DNA of 55,834 nt from an uncultured Anaerolineales bacterium (lineage in GTDB: Bacteria; Chloroflexota; Anaerolineae; Aggregatilineales; Aggregatilineaceae): positions 1 to 55,834 of the forward strand of contig CAKZOB010000066.1 of assembly GCA_937135955.1 (NCBI GenBank), given 5' to 3'. The notes below the pieces were generated by a model. That model worked only from the letters and a program-made list of their open reading frames with translations. It did no database searches and was not told where the DNA came from. Below are positions 42,527 to 48,919 of the stretch, piece by piece. The stretch's first letter is position 1, and every line of letters starts with the position of its first letter. The position numbers and the translations under genes were made by a program.

Positions 42527-43261
42527 ATGAAACTGTTGATAGCCGGAGCGACCTCGGCGATCGCGCATGAAACGGCCAGGTATTTCGCCGCCGATGGCGC
42601 GGAGCTTTTCCTGGTGGGGCGCGATCCCGAAAAACTGGCCGCGATCCAACATGATCTTCAAGTCCGTGGTGCAAAGCGGGTGGTCTCTTACGCGCTTGAT
42701 CTGAACGAACTGGAACGACACGAAGCCATGATCTCAGAAGCATATGAGGCGTTGGGCGGGTTGGATGCCGTATTGATCGCGCACGGCACCCTGCCCGATC
42801 AGGCTCGCGTGCAGCACAACCGTGCAGAGACTCTCCAGGAATTTCAAACCAATGCCCTGAGCTACATCTCTCTACTCACCATCCTGGCGGAGCGCTTCGA
42901 GCAACAACGGCGCGGCTGCATAGCGGTGATCTCGTCCGTGGCTGGCGATCGGGGGCGCGGCAGCAATTACGTCTATGGCGCAGCCAAAGGCGCGGTTAGC
43001 CTGTTTGCCAGCGGACTGCGCGCGCGTTTGAGCAAGGCGGGAGTGGCCGTCGTCACGATCAAACCTGGCTTCGTGGACACCCCCATGACGGCCCATCTCA
43101 AGAAGAATCCGCTTTATGCCAGCCCTGCCAGGGTCGGTAGACGCATATACGTCGCCATGCTCAAGGGTGAGGATGTGGTGTATGTGCCCTGGTTTTGGCG
43201 ATATATCATGGGCATCATCCGGCTTATCCCGGAGCGGCTGTTCAAGAGACTCCCGCTGTAA
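42527..43261 (+). CDS. dprE2: DprE2-like short-chain dehydrogenase
   Basis: A 244-residue SDR. The cofactor motif is IAGATSAIAHETARYFAADG, where the usual TGxxxGIG is replaced by GATSAIA, as in DprE2. LDAVLIAHGTLPDQ, the active Ser in AVISSVAGDRGRG and the YxxxK motif YVYGAAKGAVSL follow. It ends in a hydrophobic/basic tail (WRYIMGIIRLIPERLFKRLP) that may touch the membrane. It would reduce the 2'-keto product of the upstream oxidase with NAD(P)H, completing C2 epimerisation. GAGGAACGACC precedes the ATG. It is the last gene of the operon; a family B repeat follows. Confidence 0.83.
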   Translation: MKLLIAGATSAIAHETARYFAADGAELFLVGRDPEKLAAIQHDLQVRGAKRVVSYALDLNELERHEAMISEAYEALGGLDAVLIAHGTLPDQARVQHNRAETLQEFQTNALSYISLLTILAERFEQQRRGCIAVISSVAGDRGRGSNYVYGAAKGAVSLFASGLRARLSKAGVAVVTIKPGFVDTPMTAHLKKNPLYASPARVGRRIYVAMLKGEDVVYVPWFWRYIMGIIRLIPERLFKRLPL

Positions 43262-43449
43262 TGGGCATGGCCATCTGTATCACACTGGCTCCGGCTGCGA
43301 ACTGATCGGCGGGTTGGGCGCGTCTGCCGGTAATATCTCTCGGGTACATGCGAGGATTGTCAGCGATTTGCTCGATGCGGAGGCGTTTGCTCCATCCCCG
43401 CTCGACACTCGCGCGCCTCAGCGAAATGAGACTCTGCTGCGCCCGATGA

Positions 43450-43612
43450 CCCTCATCCCCCGGCCCCTTCTCCCGCGCTGCGGGCGAAGGGGAGCGCCTG
43501 GGCGAGAGAAAGTAAGTCCCCTCGCCCCGCGACGTCGTCGCGAGGGAGAGGGGATAGAGGGGTGAGGGGCAGCAGACTGCAGCAAACTGCCCGTCACATT
43601 GTGCACGCACCC
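43450..43612. repeat. Dispersed repeat, family B, copy 4 (most complete)
   Basis: It begins CCTCATCCCCCGGCCCCTTC, continues GCTGCGGGCGAAGGGGAGCG (as copy 1) and ends GGATAGAGGGGTGAGGGGCA then TGTGCACGCACC (as copy 3). It joins the parts seen separately in the other copies. It occupies much of the 436-base gap 43262-43697, in which I see no gene. Confidence 0.75.
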
Positions 43613-43627
43613 GCCCCGTCCCCCTTT

Positions 43628-43656
43628 TTGCCACTGTTCTGGCCCCTTGCTATAAT
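43628..43656 (+). promoter_or_regulatory. Strong sigma70 promoter
   Basis: TTGCCA (43628-43633), a 17-base spacer, TATAAT (43651-43656), 41 bases before the ATG at 43698. It lies just after the family B repeat. Confidence 0.7.
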
Positions 43657-43697
43657 GCGCTCGCACTGGGCTACCCACGTTTCCGGAGCGACGCGCC

Positions 43698-44108
43698 ATG
43701 CGTTCCTACCGCCGACTCGACCGGGTTCGTCGTGACGAAAGCAACGACACCCTGCTCTTCACCTGCTCGCAGGAGCCGGGCAATTCGCCTGTGCTGTGGA
43801 TCGGGCACGAGGGGATGTATATCAACATCTCCGCCACCTATGGCCCGCTGGAAATCGCGCTGCGCCCGCGCCTGCGCGACCTGAAAACCGGCCTGGCGCA
43901 GCTTCGCCCGACAGAACGCCTGTCGGTGATGCGCATGGTGGGCACCGGCCAGGCCAATATCGAGCTGGGTCTGTCGCAGGAAGGCGAGCTGCTGTTCCGC
44001 CCGACCCTGGTCTCTGATGCCACGGGGCATCTGGCGATCAACCTGGTGCTGACACCGGAAGCGCGCCAGCAGCTATTTACCTGGCTGGGGATCGCTCAGG
44101 ACGCCTGA
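43698..44108 (+). CDS. Small conserved-looking protein of unknown function
   Basis: A 136-residue soluble protein without signal peptide or membrane span. It appears alpha/beta (LLFTCSQEPGNSPVLWIGHE; QANIELGLSQEGELLFRPTL) and is leucine-rich at the end. Codon use matches its neighbours and it has a strong promoter, so it is surely expressed. I recognise no family. It precedes the glycine riboswitch by 22 bases, so its transcript may run into the riboswitch. Confidence 0.7.
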   Translation: MRSYRRLDRVRRDESNDTLLFTCSQEPGNSPVLWIGHEGMYINISATYGPLEIALRPRLRDLKTGLAQLRPTERLSVMRMVGTGQANIELGLSQEGELLFRPTLVSDATGHLAINLVLTPEARQQLFTWLGIAQDA

Positions 44109-44130
44109 ACAACCCTTGACATTTGACTGC

Positions 44131-44322
44131 CGACGGGGAGAGCGCCGCGCCCGCCAGGGTTGAGCGGCCACCGAAGGGGCAAGCGGAAGCGGCCTGGACT
44201 GGGGCCTCCGCGAAACTCTCAGGTTGACGTACCCGTCGCGTAGAGCATCCTCTGGAAAGCGTTCGCGCGCCGAAGGGGCAATCTCGCTGCAGCGAGAGAA
44301 TCTCTCAGGCCAATGACAGAGG
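44131..44322 (+). ncRNA. Tandem glycine riboswitch (two aptamers) upstream of gcvH
   Basis: Aptamer I spans 44131-44238, with closing stem CGACGGG (44131-44137) / CCCGTCG (44232-44238). Aptamer II spans 44249-44322, with closing stem CCTCTG (44249-44254) / CAGAGG (44317-44322). Each contains the glycine-aptamer signature: CACCGAAGGGGCAAGCGG and ACTCTCAGGTTGACG in I; GCCGAAGGGGCAATCTC and TCTCTCAGGCCAATGACAG in II. It lies about 120 bases before gcvH. Family knowledge: glycine binding turns on glycine cleavage genes. Confidence 0.93.
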
Positions 44323-44356
44323 CAACCAGTCGCCCAGACTGGCGTGCCTCTTTTTT
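44318..44356 (+). terminator. Riboswitch-controlled terminator (expression platform)
   Basis: AGAGGCA (44318-44324) pairs with TGCCTCT (44345-44351), enclosing CCAGT (44326-44330) / ACTGG (44338-44342), followed by TTTTTT (44351-44356). The 5' arm shares AGAGG with the closing stem of aptamer II, so forming that stem when glycine is bound prevents the terminator. This predicts an ON switch by transcription antitermination. Confidence 0.85.
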
Positions 44357-44443
44357 ATCCGGAGGCTATGCTACACTGGGGACAGAGCAGGAAAGACTGA
44401 CTCGACGGAAATGATCTCTATTAAGGTGAAAGGAACAACTTCT

Positions 44444-44848
44444 ATGGCCGACTGGAAAACCCCCGACAATGTGAAGTACACCGAGAACGACGAATGGATT
44501 CGCGTGGACGGCGATACGGCGAAAATCGGCCTGACCGATTACGCCCAGGATCAGCTCTCCGACATCGTGTTCGTAGACCTCAGCGAGGTCGAGGTGGGCA
44601 GCACCGTCACCAAGGGCGAAGCCTTCGCGACCGTGGAAAGTGTGAAGGCCGCCTCCGATGTCTACGCCCCCGCCAGCGGCAAAGTGACAGCTATCAACAC
44701 CGCCCTGGAAGACACGCCGGAGATCATCAACAGCGATCCCTATGGCGACGGCTGGCTGATCGAGATCAAGCTGAGCAACCCCGCCGAACTCAACGATCTG
44801 CTCGACGCTGCCGCCTACGCCAAACACTGCGCCGCCCGCAGTGCATAG
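44444..44848 (+). CDS. gcvH: Glycine cleavage system H protein
   Basis: A 134-residue lipoyl carrier protein that shuttles the aminomethyl group between P and T proteins. The lipoylated Lys68 lies in AFATVESVKAASDVYAPASG. The ending DPYGDGWLIEIKLSNPAELN is typical. The start at 44444 (MADWKTPDNVKYTENDEWIR) matches family N-termini and follows AAAGGA; the upstream in-frame ATG at 44411 is less likely. It is the first gene under the glycine riboswitch, followed by gcvPA after 70 bases. Confidence 0.95.
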   Translation: MADWKTPDNVKYTENDEWIRVDGDTAKIGLTDYAQDQLSDIVFVDLSEVEVGSTVTKGEAFATVESVKAASDVYAPASGKVTAINTALEDTPEIINSDPYGDGWLIEIKLSNPAELNDLLDAAAYAKHCAARSA

Positions 44849-44918
44849 GTGTTCGCCAATCAGGGGGCATCTGCCGGTGCCCCCTTCAGCAAGTCTATAG
44901 TGTTGAGGAGCACACTGC

Positions 44919-46286
44919 ATGACCTACATTCCGCATACTGACGCAGACCGCGCCGCCATGCTCAAAGCCATCGGCGTCGAGTCCTTCGCCGACCTGTTCG
45001 ACGCCGTCCCCCCAGAGAATCGCTTCCCCCCGCTCAACCTGCCCGACGGCCTCAGCGAAATGGAGGTAGCCGCTGAACTGAACAGCCTGGCGCGGGCCAA
45101 TGTCTCGGCCAGCGATTACGCCATCTTCCTGGGCGCGGGGGCTTACAATCACTTCGTCCCCAGCGTGGTGGATCACATCCTCCGGCGCGGCGAGTTCTTC
45201 ACCGCCTACACGCCCTATCAGCCGGAACTGAGCCAGGGCACCCTGCAGGCGATCTTCGAATATCAGAGCATGATGTGTATGCTCACCGGCATGGACGCGG
45301 CCAACGCCAGCCATTACGACGGCGCGACCTCCCTGGCCGAAGCGGTGACCATGGCCAACGCGCACTTCCGCGGCAAGCGCCCCAAGGTCATCCTCAGCCC
45401 TGGCATTCACCCGCAGTACCGCGCCGTGGTGCGCACCTATCACCAGAACACCGGGCTGAAGTTCGTCGGCGACAAGGGCAGCGCCACCATCCCCGACCTG
45501 GTGGACATGCTCGACGACGACACGGCGCTGCTGGTTGTGCAGTATCCCAACTTCTTCGGGCAGATCGACGATTTCACCGGCCTGGCCGACGCCGTACACC
45601 GCGCCGGCGCGTTGCTGTGCATCGTGGCCGACCCGATCGCGCTGGGCCTGTTCAAGTCGCCCGGCGAATGGGGTGCGGATATCGTCGTCGGCGAGGGGCA
45701 GGGGCTGGGCATCCCGCTCAGCTTCGGCGGGCCGTACCTGGGCTTCTTCGCCACGCGCACCGAATATGTACGCAAGATCGCCGGGCGCATCGTCGGCGAG
45801 ACGGTAGACGCTGACGGTCGCCGCGCCTACGTGATGACCCTGCGCCCGCGCGAACAGGATATCCGCCGCGAAAAGGCCACCAGCAACATCTGCACCAACC
45901 AGGGCCTGATGGCGCTGGCCGCCTGTGTCTATATGAGCGTGATGGGCAAGACGGGCCTGCGCCGCGTTGCCGAGCTGTGCTATCACAAGGCGCACTACGC
46001 CGCCCAGCAGATTGACGCCCTCGACGGCTATAGCGTGGACATGAGCAAGCCGTTCTTCAAGGAGTTCGTCGTCACCTGCCCCAAGCCGGTGAGCGAGATC
46101 AACGAGTTCTTGCTCGAACATTGGGGCATCATCGGCGGCTATGACCTGAGCCGCGACTATGACAAGCGCGAGAATCAGATGCTGATCGCCGTCACGGAGA
46201 TGAACTCCAAAGACGAGATCGATTCGCTGGTGGAGGCGCTCAAAGAAGCCAAAGCGCCCCATCTGCACCTGTCGCACGAGCATTGA
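44919..46286 (+). CDS. gcvPA: Glycine dehydrogenase (decarboxylating) subunit 1
   Basis: A 455-residue subunit of the split P protein, which decarboxylates glycine with PLP. It shows MTYIPHTDADRAAMLKAIGV, FLGAGAYNHFVPSVVDHILR, TAYTPYQPELSQGTLQAIFE and GMDAANASHYDGATSLAEA, as in GcvPA. The late REQDIRREKATSNICTNQGL is equally typical. The PLP lysine is carried by the partner subunit. GAGGAG lies nine bases before the ATG. The 100-base gap to gcvPB contains a family C repeat. Confidence 0.95.
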   Translation: MTYIPHTDADRAAMLKAIGVESFADLFDAVPPENRFPPLNLPDGLSEMEVAAELNSLARANVSASDYAIFLGAGAYNHFVPSVVDHILRRGEFFTAYTPYQPELSQGTLQAIFEYQSMMCMLTGMDAANASHYDGATSLAEAVTMANAHFRGKRPKVILSPGIHPQYRAVVRTYHQNTGLKFVGDKGSATIPDLVDMLDDDTALLVVQYPNFFGQIDDFTGLADAVHRAGALLCIVADPIALGLFKSPGEWGADIVVGEGQGLGIPLSFGGPYLGFFATRTEYVRKIAGRIVGETVDADGRRAYVMTLRPREQDIRREKATSNICTNQGLMALAACVYMSVMGKTGLRRVAELCYHKAHYAAQQIDALDGYSVDMSKPFFKEFVVTCPKPVSEINEFLLEHWGIIGGYDLSRDYDKRENQMLIAVTEMNSKDEIDSLVEALKEAKAPHLHLSHEH

Positions 46287-46290
46287 GCTT

Positions 46291-46374
46291 TCAGTGATCG
46301 GTGATCGGTTTTCAATCAAGAACTGAACACAGGCCATCCGCCACTGAACACTGATAACTGACGACTGATAACTG
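46291..46374. repeat. Family C repeat between gcvPA and gcvPB
   Basis: Starts CAGTGATCGGTGATCGG and ends in ACTGATAACTG-ACG-ACTGATAACTG, a direct duplication of ACTGATAACTG. It lies inside the gcv operon, so it is transcribed. A similar tract is at 53703-53800. Confidence 0.65.
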
Positions 46375-46386
46375 TCCGAGGAACCC

Positions 46387-47904
46387 ATGATGACCGAACT
46401 GATCCTGAACAAAAACGGCGCTCCGCCTCCGCTGGAGCCGCTCATCTATGAACTGAGCGTGCCGGGGCGCGTGGGTGTGAACCTGCCCGCGCCCGACGTG
46501 CCGCTCGCCGACCTGCCCGCCGACCTGCTGCGCACCTCGCTTGACCTGCCGGAAGTGAGCGAACTTGATGTGGTGCGCCACTTCACGCGGCTGAGTCAGT
46601 TCAATCACGCCATAGACATCGGCTTCTACCCGCTCGGCTCGTGCACCATGAAGTACAACCCACGCCTCAACGAAGACATGGCGCGGCTGCCCGGCTTTGC
46701 GACCATTCACCCCCTGCAAGACCCGGCCACCGTGCAGGGTGCGCTGGCGCTGATGTATCAGTTACAGGAATGGCTGGCCGAGATCAGCGGGATGAAGGGC
46801 GTCAGTCTGCAACCGGCGGCGGGCGCACACGGTGAATTTGCGGGCATCCTGATGATCCGCGCCTATCACCTGGCCAACGGCGAGCCACACCGCACCAAGA
46901 TCATCGTGCCCGATAGCGCACACGGCACCAATCCGGCCACCACCGCCATGGCTGGCCTGCAGGTCGTCGAGATTCCCTCGGACGCCAACGGCGACGTAGA
47001 CCTGGACGTGCTGCGCGGCGTCTGTGGCGATGACGTGGCGGGCATGATGATCACCGTGCCCAACACGTTGGGCGTCTTCGAGGCGCACATCAAGGAGATC
47101 GTGGACATCATTCACGGCTGCGGCGGCCTGATGTACATGGACGGGGCCAACATGAACGCCATGTTGGGCGTGGCCAAACCGGGCGAGCTAGGCTTCGACG
47201 TGATGCACTACAACCTGCACAAGACGTTCAGCACCCCGCACGGCGGCGGTGGCCCCGGCAGCGGACCAGTGGCCGCCAACGAGAAGCTGCTGCCCTTCCT
47301 GCCCGGCCCCATCGTAGACATCCTGGAAGAGGGCGACGACGAAACCCCGCCGCTCTACGGCTTCGTCATGCCCGAAAAGAGCATCGGGCGGCTCAAGGCT
47401 TTTTGGGGCAACTTCGGGATGCTGGTGCGCGCCTACGCCTATATCGCGCTGCACGGCGCGCAAGGGCTGCGCGACGTGACCAACCATGCCGTGCTCAACG
47501 CCAACTACGTCCGCGCCATGCTCAAAGACACCTACCCCATGCCCTTCGACCGCATCTGCGGACACGAGTTCGTGTGCATGGGGCACTGGAAAGACGCTGA
47601 AGGCGTGCACGCCCTGGACATCTCCAAGCGCCTGATGGACTACGGCTTCCACCCGCCGACGAACTACTTCCCGCTGATCGTGCCCGAAGCGCTGCTGATC
47701 GAGCCAACCGAGACGGAGTCTAAGCAGGAATGCGATCGCTTTATCGCAGCCATGAAGGAGATCGCCCGCGAGGCGCACGAGTCACCGGAGCTGCTACACG
47801 AAGCACCGCATAAAGCGCCCGTCAAGCGCGTGGACGACGTGCGCGCGGCCAAGCAACTGGTGCTGTGCTGTCGTGTCTTGCCGGAGGGCGAAGGCGAGGG
47901 CTAG
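46387..47904 (+). CDS. gcvPB: Glycine dehydrogenase (decarboxylating) subunit 2
   Basis: A 505-residue PLP-binding subunit of the P protein. The PLP lysine is Lys279 in NLHKTFSTPHGGGGPGSGPV. Other family blocks are IDIGFYPLGSCTMKYNPRLN, SLQPAAGAHGEFAGILMIRA and PDSAHGTNPATTAMAGL. Two ATGs in a row open the gene (46387 and 46390) after GAGGAA. With gcvPA and gcvH it breaks down glycine to CO2, ammonia and a methylene unit on H. The aminomethyltransferase gcvT and the L protein are not in the window, so the system is completed elsewhere. Confidence 0.95.
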   Translation: MMTELILNKNGAPPPLEPLIYELSVPGRVGVNLPAPDVPLADLPADLLRTSLDLPEVSELDVVRHFTRLSQFNHAIDIGFYPLGSCTMKYNPRLNEDMARLPGFATIHPLQDPATVQGALALMYQLQEWLAEISGMKGVSLQPAAGAHGEFAGILMIRAYHLANGEPHRTKIIVPDSAHGTNPATTAMAGLQVVEIPSDANGDVDLDVLRGVCGDDVAGMMITVPNTLGVFEAHIKEIVDIIHGCGGLMYMDGANMNAMLGVAKPGELGFDVMHYNLHKTFSTPHGGGGPGSGPVAANEKLLPFLPGPIVDILEEGDDETPPLYGFVMPEKSIGRLKAFWGNFGMLVRAYAYIALHGAQGLRDVTNHAVLNANYVRAMLKDTYPMPFDRICGHEFVCMGHWKDAEGVHALDISKRLMDYGFHPPTNYFPLIVPEALLIEPTETESKQECDRFIAAMKEIAREAHESPELLHEAPHKAPVKRVDDVRAAKQLVLCCRVLPEGEGEG

Positions 47905-47927
47905 CGCCTGCCCACACCAAAGATTTT

Positions 47928-47999
47928 ACCGCAGAGGTGCGGAGGGCGCAGAGAAAGATGAGTCTTGCTCTTCTCCACGTCCTCTGTGCCTCTGCGGTT
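47928..47999. repeat. Dispersed palindromic repeat, family A, copy 6
   Basis: Left ACCGCAGAGGTGCGGAGGGC, right CTCTGTGCCTCTGCGGT; wider flanks AGATTTT and TTTAGAATCT also pair in part. It lies between gcvPB and the substrate-binding protein gene, and overlaps the false 5' extension of the latter's reading frame. Confidence 0.75.
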
Positions 48000-48022
48000 T
48001 AGAATCTTCGTGTTCCCCAACA

Positions 48023-48877
48023 ATGAAGATGCGCCCAACCATGCGCCGCCCTCTCGCCCCACTGAGCGCCGCCGCGCTGATCCTCGCGCTGCTCACTCTG
48101 ATCGTCACGCCTGCCCGCGCCCAGGGCGACCCCTTCCCGCGCACCGTCGTAGACGACACGGGTCAGGCAGTCACCGTGCCCGCGCGACCGACAACTGTCG
48201 TCACAGTGGGCGAGACTCCGGCGCTGGCGCAGATCGTCGAGGCGGAGGCGCTGCGCCCCCTGCCCGTCCCGCCGCCGGACGCGCTCGCCTGGGAAGGCGT
48301 CGGGTTGCTGGTCATCCCCCATCTGCACGCTATTGCCTATCCGGCGCTGGTGAAGTCCGCGCAGGACGCCGGCGTGTCTGTCTTCACGACAGCGTTGCTC
48401 CCCAGCCTGGAGGCCTACCGCGCGCACATAACCGCCCTGGGCCGCGCGACCGGACGCGACGAGCGCGCCGCGGCGGCGCTGGGTCGCCTGGACAGGCGCA
48501 TCGCTGCCCTGCAAACCAGGCTGAAAGGCGTCGGTCCCGTGCGTGTCCTGGTGTTGACGCCGGAGCGCTACACCTTTGGGCAGGGGACGTTGATCAGCGA
48601 CCTGATCGCAGCGGCGGGCGGTGTGAACGTCGCTGCCGGGGCAGGATACGGAGACATCCGTCAACTCACCGACGCAGATATCCGCGCCCTTGCTCCACAG
48701 GTCATCCTGCTAACTCCGGCCTGGGCGCAACAGACTGAAGTCGCGTTGCCCGCCCTGAAGGGTGCCCGTTTGCTCCCCCTCCCCTTCGGCCCCACGCAGC
48801 CGCCTGACCCCGCCGCGGCTCTGCTCGCGCTGGCGCTGGCCCTGCATCCGGCGCAGATGCTCGGCTTCTGCCACTAG
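48023..48877 (+). CDS. Orphan periplasmic-binding-fold protein (iron/heme/cobalamin type)
   Basis: A 284-residue exported protein. The signal peptide is RPLAPLSAAALILALLTLIV, cleaved near ARAQ. The start of the mature part, FPRTVVDDTGQAVTVPARPT, is the hallmark of helical-backbone class III binding proteins (BtuF, FhuD, heme-binding). GTLISDLIAAAGGVNVAA and ADIRALAPQVILL are further family blocks. Ligands are siderophores, heme or cobalamin; which one is not shown. There is no lipobox and no ABC permease or ATPase next to it. Starts at 48023, 48029 and 48041 are all possible and none has a good ribosome site. Confidence 0.78.
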   Translation: MKMRPTMRRPLAPLSAAALILALLTLIVTPARAQGDPFPRTVVDDTGQAVTVPARPTTVVTVGETPALAQIVEAEALRPLPVPPPDALAWEGVGLLVIPHLHAIAYPALVKSAQDAGVSVFTTALLPSLEAYRAHITALGRATGRDERAAAALGRLDRRIAALQTRLKGVGPVRVLVLTPERYTFGQGTLISDLIAAAGGVNVAAGAGYGDIRQLTDADIRALAPQVILLTPAWAQQTEVALPALKGARLLPLPFGPTQPPDPAAALLALALALHPAQMLGFCH

Positions 48878-48919
48878 AAGCGCCGCCCGCCGCCTGCGTG
48901 ATGGCAGGTGTGTTCTATC

